Below, piece after piece: positions 10,750 through 19,914 of a DNA stretch of 21,909 bases. The stretch covers positions 1-21,909 of the forward strand of contig JADGJH010000299.1 of the NCBI GenBank assembly GCA_027596945.1. The letters are read 5' to 3'. The notes below the pieces were generated by a model. That model saw nothing but the letters and a program-made list of their open reading frames with translations, was not told where the DNA came from and did no database searches. Positions within the stretch are counted from its first letter, which is position 1. Every line of letters starts with the position of its first letter. A program made the translations under genes and the position numbers. Origin of the DNA: Physocladia obscura. Lineage: Eukaryota; Chytridiomycota; Chytridiomycetes; Chytridiales; Chytriomycetaceae.

Positions 10750-10797
10750 TTTGTTGGTCGGATTTCAAGACATTTGGTTGGCTTTCAAGATTCACTC
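10750..10797 (-). repeat. Right terminal inverted repeat
   Basis: Reverse complement of the left repeat with a handful of substitutions, most of them C/T or G/A. Confidence 0.85.
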
Positions 10798-11016
10798 AAT
10801 ATTCAGAAAAGAATTTTTTTGGAAATGATTGAATTGTTGACTCAATACTGACCAAACAAAAGCAAAGAGAAACAAAAGCAAACCCACCAAAAACCAGTCA
10901 CAAGATCAACAATACCAGCACCAAAGAAAGCAAAAGCAACTTGAACAGGAGGAGCAACATCCCCGATGCTGCCAGTTTCTTGCATGCAAAACATACATTG
11001 CCACTGATAAACAAAG

Positions 11017-11184
11017 CTTTGCATTAATAAAATAAAGGTTGTATATGGGAAAAAAATGGCAAGATTTATTTTAAAGACTGTGTAGAATTTTTTGATGGTG
11101 GATTTTAAGAAATGTAAATCTGGAAAGAAACAAGAAAATTTTGCTAAAAATCCTTGTCATACACAATCATAAACAGAGATTGCA
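11017..11184 (+). repeat. Dispersed repeat, copy A
   Basis: It aligns in the same orientation with 21321-21482 over its full length. Shared blocks are GCAAGATTTATT, TTGCTAAAAATCCTT and CATACACAATCATAAACAGA. Neither copy contains a CpG. No ORF is evident, and the family is unidentified. Confidence 0.75.
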
Positions 11185-11186
11185 CA

Positions 11187-11362
11187 TAGCCTTTTTTCAT
11201 GCATATTCATTCTATTTCAAATTCTCACTGATTTTTGAATGATTCATTTTCATTCATTTGTTTCTTTTTGCTATTTTTAGGAAAGATCCAAAAACTGGGA
11301 ATGAATCATTCCAAAATTATTGAAAAATTTGAAATAGGATGAATATGTATGAAAAAAGGCTA
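11187..11362. mobile_element. Foldback MITE with about 60-bp inverted arms and TA flanks
   Basis: The arm at 11189-11248 begins GCCTTTTTTCAT and pairs with the reverse complement of about 11301-11360; most positions match and the differences are largely transitions. The arms leave a spacer of about 50 bp, so the 172-bp element could fold into a long hairpin. TA dinucleotides sit at both borders (11187-11188 and 11361-11362), as for Tc1/mariner-type MITEs. It contains no ORF and directly follows dispersed repeat copy A, so it may have inserted into that repeat. Confidence 0.75.
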
Positions 11363-11364
11363 TA

Positions 11365-12415
11365 AGAAAGCTGTTGGATTTTAACTTTTGAAAACATTCT
11401 CAAATGAAAAACTTCTACCTAAACTTTGGCTTACAAATCCTTGAAACCCTCAATCTCAAAAACCAACATGACAACCTTGCCAAAGCAAACTGAGATATAC
11501 AGACTTGCAATGAGTACAAATACACTGTTATGCAACAGACACCAAATTTGTCATTTGATTCTGGCTGTTGACAATCTAAGGGAGTTTGTCACAACTGTGA
11601 GTTGGAAGATGCAGGGACCACAAGTAATGCTCAAAGGTGCTGTCAAGTCAGATTGCTGAATTCATTTTTTAGATGTTAACTAATCACACAAACTCAATTC
11701 CAAGAATTGATTCCAGCAGGAGGAGTTCCAGGATCAAAATTTAACACAAAATACAATTGATATTGGAAGGTTTGTCATTTTGCTATTCATATGCTGGGCT
11801 AATTCTGAGAGACAATTGGTTTACAGGTTTAATTATGCTCCTGAGTTGTACACATTTATTGGATTTTAAATTATCTGTGGTTGCCAGATTGATTTTTACA
11901 AAGTTGTTGATTAGATAACTCTTTATTATCCTCCTGCACATGTATATGCCACACTTCAAAAATAATATCTGTAACAATATATATGGGCTGAATTAATTTA
12001 TGTCCATGGTGGCTTATCAATCTGGGTCATGAAAGTAGAAATAGTATATTATTATGAAGTTTGTAGCCGTTTTATGCACAATGATATAAATTATTTCTGC
12101 AAACAATCCAATATGCTTCTCTACTTTTCTGATTATTAACAATGTCATTTGTAAGGATTAAAGCTCTCAGCAAAAAAAGGATGACAATATAATCGACCTT
12201 GAATTTTTCTGTTTTATTTAAAAAATAGTCAAGTTGCAATAAGCACCTTCAATAATAATAATCACATGATATGCATATTGAGTGTTCCAGCTATTTGGAA
12301 TTTTACTATTCAATTTGCCAGATTTACTGTTGATTGATGACCCCGAATAATATGTTTATATAGATTTAAAAATGATATGCATGCAGATGTGCTGTGAAAA
12401 ATAAATTATCCAATT
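11365..12415. other. CpG-free intergenic DNA
   Basis: No gene can be supported. Short ORFs on both strands have no recognisable composition. CpG is absent from 10966 to 12067, while TG and CA are common, as expected for old methylated repeats. The last 350 bases run into the 3' side of the minus-strand gene that ends at 12416. Confidence 0.6.
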
Positions 12416-12952
12416 CTATAAACGACGCCGCTGCAAAACAGTTGGACGAGCTATTGAATTTTGGGACGGCAGGGAGTTTATGTTTGGGTTTTCCGAATTT
12501 GACAGGGCCAGCGCTGCAACCATGAATTCTGGCGACGGAAGCTCATCACGTTTCAGCACCAACGTCTCTGGTTTTCGTAAATACCGCACAATCAACGGCG
12601 CCGATAATTGATGCTCCTGGAAGATTTGCGGGAGGGAAACATTTGGACTGGATTGAAGCACGACCGGCACAGATTCTCGTTCAGGCCGCCGCCGATTCCA
12701 AATCCACGCACTCAAAAGCAGCAAAACAATCACAGCCAGAGCACCAATAATTGCGCCGAGGATCACTAGTAACGCCGAATCATTGCGCTGGCTATCGGAG
12801 TTATTCGGAATGAAGGTATATGCTGACGTTGCTGCTGAGAATGTTTTTGTTATCCGTGGTGGTTGATATGGAATTGAGATTTGTATTGTTTGTGTTTGCA
12901 TCATCGTCGTTGCCACTGCCGCTGCAGTTTCGGAGCCAGGCTGAACAACCAT
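12416..12952 (-). CDS. Single-pass membrane protein with Ser/Thr-rich ectodomain
   Basis: 178 residues from the ATG at 12950-12952. Residues 1-59 are Thr/Ser/Gln-rich and look extracellular. Residues 60-85 form one hydrophobic helix (ALLVILGAIIGALAVIVLLL), followed by the stop-transfer sequence NRRRPER at 86-92. The cytoplasmic tail of about 86 residues is Pro/Ser-rich with DELPSPEF and ends RRRL. This layout recalls fungal Mid2/Wsc-type surface sensors, but the cysteine-rich head domain is missing, so that link is only architectural. No signal peptide follows this ATG. In frame upstream there are 13 further codons, then a CTGTCAG acceptor-like site and a stop at 12992-12994, so a 5' exon may be missing; I could not join one cleanly. 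Normal CpG content argues for a live gene. Confidence 0.6.
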   Translation of the reverse strand: MVVQPGSETAAAVATTMMQTQTIQISIPYQPPRITKTFSAATSAYTFIPNNSDSQRNDSALLVILGAIIGALAVIVLLLLSAWIWNRRRPERESVPVVLQSSPNVSLPQIFQEHQLSAPLIVRYLRKPETLVLKRDELPSPEFMVAALALSNSENPNINSLPSQNSIARPTVLQRRRL

Positions 12953-14362
12953 TCTTCTTTGGTTGCTTTTGTGCTCTGACAGAAATTGGTTTCAAGAACA
13001 CAAAGTTTTACCAATTAAATGAGATGACTCGATTCAGTCGAGGATATTGTGCGGATAATGATAATACCGCGACAAATAACGGTAACAACAGGGATGGCAA
13101 CAACAGAGAATTAGCAGTGATGACAAAAACACAAACAGCAGTTTACAAGAAGCACATTGGTCATCACACACAATTTGTGCGATTCTTTTGCGCTCGGAAT
13201 CGGGAATCCGTTGTCCACAGAGTTTTACGTTTCCTTCCATACAGTTCCCCCTCGAACAAATCAAAAACGAACTTCAATTTAAAAGCAAGTCAACACAGAA
13301 TCTCATCATAGATTTTTCGCTATTGCCCCCCACCTCCCAATTCGTCTCTTCACATTGCATATTCATCACACAATTTTTTTTACTATGTGCGACCCACAAG
13401 TGACTGAGAAAAACTTCAAAAACATCAATGCTTATCAAACGGAAACAACATGAACTTTCAAAATTCTATTGCAAACAATCATCCTTGGAAAATGCCAACT
13501 AGACATTTATCACGAAATTCCGGAGATTTTTCTGATTTCTTACTGCAAATGGAATTTTTTTTTCCCTTCTTTTTGTGATTAGCATGTTGCTCTCAAACAC
13601 CAGGTATGCCATTCTTCCAGTATTTCCTTATTTTGCTGCATTAGAAATTAATTTTTTTTTTTTTTCATTGTATTCAAAGTATATGCAAAATCCATTGGAA
13701 CAAGGGTGCAATTGATACCTCACAGTCTTTTGTTTCCCAACAAGAGGACAATTTTGATTTGATTTTGATGGCAGACACTGATAACTCCATATTTATTACA
13801 TGTTCACTACGATAATTTTACCATTACATTACATGCAACCAAACCAGTTTTTCAAAACATCTTCGCCTCCAATTCTTCAAATCGAAAGTTCTAATGTTTT
13901 TCACATCACTATAAAACTACTATATTCTCTTGTTTTTGTCTTTGGTTGTTAATTTGAAGTTTAAACTTATTTTCGACTTTATTTAAAAAGAAAAGACTTT
14001 TGTATGTCTATATTTTGTCTGATCAAGGGAAATCAAAATCAAGACGCAGGGCTCGGAAACTGTAAAGTTTTTCAATTGCAAAAGAATGCTTCATTTTAAA
14101 AATTTCAACCCTGATGGAAACCCATAAAAATTAGCGCTATGAAGTTCATCAAGAACAAATCACACCATAATCTTTGTCCTATATAAATATTTGAAGTCGT
14201 TTGTATAGCACATAAGCTCTGGAAATGATTAATCTTATTTGTTTGCTTTTTGTCTTCTGAAAAATGGATTGATTTGCTTATAAAAATTGTTAGTGATTAC
14301 ACTAGGCTTATATAATGAGCTAAATTTTAAAAAATAAGAATGAAAAAAGAAAAAAAAAATTT
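12953..14362. other. Divergent intergenic region
   Basis: It separates the minus-strand membrane protein from the plus-strand glycanase, so promoters of both should lie here. A minus-strand Cys-rich ORF (about 13034-13250) could hold a 5' exon of the membrane protein, but no join keeps frame. From 13320 on I see only AT-rich DNA with poly-T runs. Confidence 0.5.
14279..14285 (+). promoter_or_regulatory. TATA-like box upstream of the GH5 gene
   Basis: TATAAAA lies 78 bases before the start codon and is followed by an A-rich leader. In AT-rich DNA such a match can occur by chance. Confidence 0.3.
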
Positions 14363-15709
14363 ATGTTCAATCTTTCCAGTCTCGCTTTGTTGGCAGCTGT
14401 TTTTTCAGGATTTATTCAGTCAGCTGGTGCGTGTTTGGTTCTGAATTCCGTTATTTCTTATTCTTAAAATTTAGACGCCGTTCGCGGTCGTCCAACGCTG
14501 AATGGTAAGACTTTTGTCGCAGACAACGGAAACCATTTGAGAGGTCCCTTTGATTCGACTGAATGGACTAATGCCGCTCCTGAGGCGAACTACGCTGCCT
14601 TGAGAGACCTTGGATTTAACGCAGTTCACTTGTATGCAGAAAATTTTGACACAACTCTTGCTGCGGGAAACAGGGCTGCCCAAGTGGATTTGGCCGTCCA
14701 GTATGCAGGTGCAAACGGATTGTATGTTATTCTCTGCCTTGCCAACGGCGGAAAGAACGGCGACTACAGTCTTTCGTATGCGGAAGCCTTCTGGACCTTT
14801 TATGCTCCCCGTTATGCTTCCCAAACGCACGTCCTTTACGAGGTTTGTTTTGTCTCCAATACCATTTTACTGGTGCATATTTTTGATTTATTTTGATTCT
14901 TTAGATTCAAAACGAGCCGGTTTCTTGGGGTCCACCATATAACAGTAATACTGCCAACCCAACTGGTGCCATTAACTTGGTTTGTAATTTTCTGACCTCC
15001 ATCAAATACTAACCATTTTGATTAACAGCAAGTTCAAGCTTACAACATTATCCGCAAATATGCGCCACAAACGCCAATTCTTTTTTTCAGTTACTCTGTT
15101 TTGGGATATGGTGGCAACGCTGCGGCCATTCTTGGCGATATTCAAGCCGTCAACAGCCAAATTTTCGGTAACGCCAACGCCAAATGGACAAACGAAGCGG
15201 TTGCTTTCCATGGATACGGCGGTGTCACCAACACCAACACTGTTATTTCAGGTCTTCTTGGTTATGGCTATCCTGCTATTATGACCGAATTCGGAACGGT
15301 TAACAATGCAATTGACACAAGCTTTGTGTCTACGTTAGAAAATTTGGGTGTTTCGTGGCTCGATTTCCAGGGAATCAAAACGAGCGATGTCAGCACTTAT
15401 GTTCTGACTTCATCTCTTTATCAAAATGTTATCACAAGTGCCAATCTTTGTTGGCCATCCGACTTTGGAACATTCCCATGTAACAAAGGCGCCGGTACAG
15501 TTCCAACAATTACCACAACTGTTGCTAAAACCACTACTACTGCTGCTAAAACGACGACTACAACTACCAAAGCCTCAACTACCACTGCGGGCTCATCGTC
15601 TTGTGCTATTAAATACGGCCAGTGTGCTGGAAATGGTTGGACCGGAGCGACTTGCTGCGTTGCTTCCACGTGTACATACTCAAACCCATATTACTCCCAA
15701 TGCTTGTAA
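14363..15709 (+). CDS. Secreted GH5-type beta-glycanase with C-terminal CBM1 (four exons)
   Basis: Structure is join(14363..14426,14475..14842,14905..14979,15029..15709), 395 residues. Introns are 48, 62 and 49 nt; the third has TACTAAC 15 bases before its AG. Residues 1-20 are a clear signal peptide ([17 protein letters not shown]...), and intron 1 falls at its end. The catalytic domain (about 22-320) has the clan GH-A pattern: HLRGPF near the start, acid/base Glu148 in YEIQNEP, AFHGYGG, and nucleophile Glu256 in IMTEFG. A Thr/Ala linker (about 322-358) leads to CBM1 at 361-395, with aromatic face Y365, W373 and Y390/Y391 and the NPYYSQCL end. It should be exported and cut a beta-linked plant wall polysaccharide. 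Cellulose or mannan is likely, but the subfamily cannot be fixed by eye. AATAAA lies at 15802-15807. Confidence 0.88.
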
Positions 15710-16073
15710 CTTAGCACAGTTTAGAGAATCGTTTTTTGACACTGAAAATATAAAAGAGATATGTGCTTTTTCTTAAACTGGAATACTTTAGTTTTAAAGG
15801 AAATAAAGGAAGTCAAAACATAAAAATTTGAAATGTTCAAAAAAGCAAAATATACAAAAAAAAAAGACACAGTTGCTGGGTTGAATTTGCATATTAATGA
15901 ACCAAAAAAAAATTTTGATTTTTTAAATGTTAATATTTCTTGATTCAATGATGCATATATTTCTATTCCGAAATTGAATTGATTAAACAGGATGAAACCC
16001 ACAGTCCGCAGAAATCGCTTGCCCACTTTGATTCAACAACAAAAAAAATTTTTTTTTAAAAACAAAAAAACGA
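15710..16073. other. Intergenic region, GH5 3' end to acetyltransferase 5' leader
   Basis: It holds the probable poly(A) signal of the GH5 gene (15802-15807) and AT-rich DNA without coding sequence. The last 50 bases are an A/T-rich leader just before the next ATG. Confidence 0.6.
15802..15807 (+). terminator. Poly(A) signal AATAAA of the GH5 gene
   Basis: Canonical hexamer 93 bases after the stop codon. Confidence 0.45.
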
Positions 16074-17990
16074 ATGCACATTCAGGAAGCAACCGTCTAT
16101 GAGACCAACGAAATTGCCTTGCTGATTGCATCTGATCAGCAATTACAAAACAACGAGACAAGCTCCGCCAGCATCCGCAAGTACATATCCGCAGCTCAAA
16201 CAGATCCGAATCTCAACTTTGCCGCATTTCTTGCAGTTGACAGTAGCAATAGCGAAATCGAACCAGTTGCACTTGGCTGTGTTTGCGCACAAATTTGGAC
16301 CGGGCTTCCGCTGCTTCCGCGCACATCAACATTGTGTATTGGAACTGTGTGGGGTCTTTGTTTCAAGTCACGTGACGCTGCTGCACCATTACTTCGTCAC
16401 GCGATCGCTCATTTGAAAACCGCTGGTGCCACACAGATATTAATGCGCAACGACTCATGTCCAGATATTTTGCACGCCATGGGCTTTACACATGGAAACG
16501 CATTGGTTGCACGGTCCTCTGACCCTGTTGAATACCAAACATCATCGTTAAACACAGATATTCGTGTTGAACTCTGGGATGAAAGTGGTGACACTCTTGC
16601 AGTGAAAAATTGGAAAAAAATGTGGTGTGATTGCGGTGTGTCTGAGGATCAACTTTTGTCGAATGACAAATGTGAACAAGTGACGCGCTCGTTTATCGAT
16701 AGGACAAGAGCCGCGACACCGTCTCGTGGATTCAAGACTATTGTGGCCCTTAAGAATAATATGCCTGTTGGTTCTCTGTGTTGCCAAATCCATAATACCC
16801 AAGCGCCAGAACCTCTTGCTCGTAAAACAGGTACTGTGTGGGCTGTTTATGTGGAGCCAGAGCATCGCCGACGTGGAATTGCACGGATGCTCATGCTTGA
16901 GTTGAAATCATATTTGTTTGGTACATGCGGTCTGGACAGAATCGACTTGATTTACGCGTCACAAGCAGGATGTATCCTCTACAAACAGCTTGGATGGAAA
17001 GAAGATGACGTTTATAGTTTAGACCGTGATGCTATTCAGAAGTTCCACACTCTATTAAAACCAACTTATGGTGCTGGATTCCGTGACGAATTAATGCTTC
17101 AAGAGCTCAAAAAATCCTTTCATAACGATGCTGCAACAGCAAATCATTTTTCAGACCAAACTCTCAGATGTCTCTTGAAAACGATCCCCCAGCAACTCGC
17201 TGCTCTTGCTTTGCACAAGTCTGAAATAGCTGGAATCACGCCGTATGTTGATGCCATCCAACAATCTAATGGTGCAATCGACAAGACATGGTTTCTTCGT
17301 AAAGCTCCAACAATGGGTTCTGGATTCAAGATGAATGAACTTTCCAATCCAGAATTAATGGCTCGAAAGTTTGATAAGCTTGCTGCAAAATGGGATGACT
17401 TTGTTACTGGATGCCGTTACGATAGAGTCTTTTCATGGCTCTGTGACACTATTCCTCAAAAAATCAACGATAGCAATGATCACGGAAGCAGTTTTTCAGT
17501 TCTTGATTTGTGCTGCGGTGTTGGATTTCCTGGTCAGACTTTACGATTGATGGGGTACAAAGGGTATTTGATTGGTTGTGACATTTCGTCAGGTATGCTT
17601 GAGAAGGCAATAACGCGGCACTGCTTTGATGAGCTTTATATATCCGATGTCAACAAGGCACTGCCTGTAGTTGACGCAAGCGTTGACATTATCATTTGTA
17701 CTGGTGCAATGGAATTGCTAAAGTATGAAAAAGTGCTTGAATTATGTGTCCGCGCACTCAAGAAAGGCGGTGAGTTGTGGGTTTCGTTCCAAACAAAGGT
17801 AAATGAATCAAATCCGACTGAGCATCAAGGGATTGATGGGGTTACACAGGAAGAACTTAAAAGTTTGTTTGCTGAACTTGGACTGGAGGTGATTTCATTG
17901 ATACAATGCGAATCGGCTTTCGTGACTCCAAAAGACGGGGTGTTGGTTGACATTCCATATTTGTTTTATCGCCTGGCATATATTCCATGA
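16074..17990 (+). CDS. Fusion of two GNAT acetyltransferase domains and a METTL27-like methyltransferase
   Basis: 638 residues in a single exon, starting at an ATG after an A-rich leader. The N-terminal GNAT-like domain (about 1-160) keeps the fold pattern (GTVWGLCFKSRD) but lacks the acetyl-CoA-binding [QR]xxGx[GA]. The second GNAT domain (about 165-320) repeats the layout (GTVWAVYVEPEHRRRGIA) with the motif intact at R265-A270. The C-terminal class I SAM methyltransferase (about 425-638) begins FDKLAAKWDDF and has motif I VLDLCCGVG (476-484), acidic D503 in IGCDIS and a typical post-I region. It resembles METTL27/WBSCR27, whose substrate is unknown. The protein may acetylate and methylate the same small molecule or peptide; that is inference. 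No signal peptide or membrane segment is seen, so it is probably cytosolic. All other multi-kilobase genes here have introns. AATAAA lies at 18000-18005. Confidence 0.85.
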   Translation: MHIQEATVYETNEIALLIASDQQLQNNETSSASIRKYISAAQTDPNLNFAAFLAVDSSNSEIEPVALGCVCAQIWTGLPLLPRTSTLCIGTVWGLCFKSRDAAAPLLRHAIAHLKTAGATQILMRNDSCPDILHAMGFTHGNALVARSSDPVEYQTSSLNTDIRVELWDESGDTLAVKNWKKMWCDCGVSEDQLLSNDKCEQVTRSFIDRTRAATPSRGFKTIVALKNNMPVGSLCCQIHNTQAPEPLARKTGTVWAVYVEPEHRRRGIARMLMLELKSYLFGTCGLDRIDLIYASQAGCILYKQLGWKEDDVYSLDRDAIQKFHTLLKPTYGAGFRDELMLQELKKSFHNDAATANHFSDQTLRCLLKTIPQQLAALALHKSEIAGITPYVDAIQQSNGAIDKTWFLRKAPTMGSGFKMNELSNPELMARKFDKLAAKWDDFVTGCRYDRVFSWLCDTIPQKINDSNDHGSSFSVLDLCCGVGFPGQTLRLMGYKGYLIGCDISSGMLEKAITRHCFDELYISDVNKALPVVDASVDIIICTGAMELLKYEKVLELCVRALKKGGELWVSFQTKVNESNPTEHQGIDGVTQEELKSLFAELGLEVISLIQCESAFVTPKDGVLVDIPYLFYRLAYIP

Positions 17991-17999
17991 ATATCAACA

Positions 18000-18005
18000 A
18001 ATAAA
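18000..18005 (+). terminator. Poly(A) signal AATAAA of the GNAT-methyltransferase gene
   Basis: Hexamer ten bases after the stop codon. Confidence 0.4.
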
Positions 18006-18193
18006 TTTTAATTAAAAAAGTAAATAAAAATCACGTCTTTGGATCTCGTTCTTCTTGGGTCAGAGTGAAAACCGAAGCTGCCAAAGAAAGTGTTGCAATT
18101 TAATATAAAAAACTCGTAAAATAATGCTATTTTCCGAATTTGCTTGTTCCAAACGTTATTCATTTTCGATCACAGGTAACTTTTTCTGGGAAA

Positions 18194-19629
18194 ATGGAAT
18201 CACGTCAAAGGAAGTTTGATATTCTAATATTGGGAGCAACAGGATTCACGGGAAAGTTTGTAGCACGCGATCTTTACCGATTTACACAGCAGAAGGGACT
18301 CAAGTGGGCGGCGGCTGGGCGGTCGCGAAGCAAGCTGGAAGGTAAATATCGTTGAGTGGATAAACAAAACAAATAAGCAAAACGTACAAACAAACAAACA
18401 AACAATTTTACAGATACAATCCAGTGGATTGGTGATGTACAGATTCCAATTGTTGTTGTCGACGTATTCGATACCGCATCTCTAGCCGCTGCTGCGAAGT
18501 CCGCGCGCATTCTGCTCAACTGCATTGGCCCGTTCCGGTTTTCTGGTTCTAATGTTGTTGCTGCGTGTATTGCCGCTGGCACCGACTATCTTGATATTTC
18601 TGGCGAGGTGTTTTTCATTTCGTTTTAAATAAGTTTATGACCAGTCTATTGCAGCCAGAGTTTATTGAGCGCATTCTCGCTTTCAGCCGAGATGCTGTCT
18701 CTGCAGGTGTCACTGTGGTTCCATGTTGTGGCTTTGACAGCGTCCCAGCAGATCTGGGCAACCTGTTCGTCAAACAGGAATTTTCCAAACGCGGTTTTAC
18801 TGCCACTCAAGTCGAAATGTACATCAATCTGGCACATGGGCCATCGGGTATCACCGGAAATTACGCCACTTACGAAAGCGCAGTTCACGGCCTTGCGAAC
18901 GCGCATGCTCTGAGACGTCTGAGAAAAGATGCAAACCGTACACCTCTTCCAATAATTGGACCGAAATTGCCGTTGTATGGATCGGCGAGATTCGAAAAGT
19001 TGTTTACGAAGAAATGGTGCTTTCCATTCTTTGGAGCTGATGCAACTGTTGTTCGGATCAGCCAACAACTTGTCGAGACTACACGTCGTGAAAATGACCT
19101 TGACAGTAAGGCTCTGCTCCAGCCGACTCAGTTTAATGCGTATATCTCAGCGGATTCAATCTTTCAATTGTTTGGTCTTGCATTTTTTGGCGCCAGTATG
19201 TATTATTTGACGCCTTATAAATGGGGCCGAAAGTTACTTCTTGCGTACCCTCGATTCTTTTCACTGGGGTTATTTACCAAACAAGGACCCTCGGATTTGC
19301 AGCTTAAAGAAAGTGCATTTATTTCAACATTCGCTGCCAAGGGTTACAAAAAACTCATCTCACAAACAAATGACGTTGATCCAAAAAATGCTCCTTTGGA
19401 ATATGAAATTGTTGCCACAGTTGCGGGGCCCGAATCGGGATATGTTACCACCCCCATTTGTATTCTTCAATGTGCATTCCGTATTCTTGTAGACAGAAAT
19501 TCAAATACTGGACTGGTTCCTCATGGAGTGTTAACCCCGGCTGCAGCATTTCAAAAAACGAGTTTGATTTCTGAACTTGTTGCTTCTGGCATTTCGTTTA
19601 CCATTCAATCAGAAAAAAATTTGATTTAA
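18194..19629 (+). CDS. Saccharopine dehydrogenase-like oxidoreductase (SCCPDH / trans-acting enoyl reductase family; three exons)
   Basis: Structure is join(18194..18341,18414..18607,18655..19629), 438 residues; introns are 72 and 47 nt. This length fits the SCCPDH family. An N-terminal Rossmann motif GATGFTG (14-20) binds NAD(P). The conserved CIGPF, TDYLDISGEPEF (spanning the second splice junction), CCGFDSVPAD, AHGPSGITG, and a C-terminal GPESGY and GVLTPAAAF (405-413) are all present. A hydrophobic segment (about 295-330, YYLTPYKWGRKLLLAYP...) suggests membrane or lipid-droplet association, known for animal SCCPDH. The bacterial relatives act as enoyl reductases in lipid synthesis, while the animal enzyme's substrate is unsettled, so the reaction here is unknown. 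The start ATG is preceded by GGGAAA. AATAAA at 19669-19674 is the likely poly(A) signal. Confidence 0.88.
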
Positions 19630-19668
19630 CTTTTGCTGATTTGTAAATTAAAAGTCACGCATATATAC

Positions 19669-19674
19669 AATAAA
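19669..19674 (+). terminator. Poly(A) signal AATAAA of the oxidoreductase gene
   Basis: Hexamer 40 bases after the stop codon. Confidence 0.4.
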
Positions 19675-19831
19675 AAAAGATCCAAAAAAGGTATTTGATT
19701 TGCTATCAAGGATTTCTTTATCATAAATTCCACACTAGATTACATAATTTAAGTAAATGGAGAACTGAAAATTTTTGAACTGTCAGGTTCTTCTGGTCTT
19801 CACTCATTGCAGCTGTAACATCATCAAGCAA

Positions 19832-19914
19832 AGCTTGGTCATCAGCACAAAGCTGGCTCTACAGCCTGAAGCTGGATCATCAGCTCAAGGCTGGTTCATC
19901 AGCCCAAGGCTGGT
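19832..19914. repeat. 19-bp tandem repeat, four full units plus a partial fifth
   Basis: The units start at 19832, 19851, 19870 and 19889 and follow [AG]GCTGGnTCATCAGCnCAA, with the second unit more diverged. A partial unit (GGCTGGT) ends exactly where the inverted end of the next element begins. A further weaker copy may precede at about 19810-19831. It contains no CpG. Confidence 0.8.

Larger units (their letters stand above)
9336..10797. mobile_element. DNA transposon with 48-bp terminal inverted repeats (decayed, pogo/CENP-B-like)
   Basis: The two ends, 9336-9383 and 10750-10797, are inverted copies of each other with only a few differences, mainly transitions. Each begins GAGTGAATCTTGAAA and carries two 13-bp copies of TTGAAA[CT]CCAACC (best seen at the left end), probably transposase-binding sites. 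Both ends are flanked by AAT, a possible 3-bp target duplication, though a TA duplication typical of Tc1/mariner/pogo cannot be excluded. Inside is one broken transposase on the plus strand. The element keeps roughly 25 CpG sites, whereas the neighbouring 1.1 kb has none, suggesting a younger insertion. At 1.46 kb it is short for an autonomous pogo element. Confidence 0.8.

Noticed and set aside
10842..11024. Minus-strand hydrophobic 60-codon ORF beside the transposon
   Set aside because: Short, Phe/Trp/Cys-rich, with alternative readings on the other strand equally open; no support.
13034..13264. Cys-rich minus-strand ORF as a gene or as exon 1 of the membrane protein
   Set aside because: No splice join to the acceptor near 12987 avoids a stop, so it is kept only as a possibility in the findings.
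15421..15669. Minus-strand ORF over the GH5 linker and CBM1
   Set aside because: Val/Ala-rich complement of the Thr-rich linker; the plus strand has clear domains.
19832..19914. CRISPR-like array
   Set aside because: The 19-bp units are directly adjacent with no spacers and the genome is eukaryotic.
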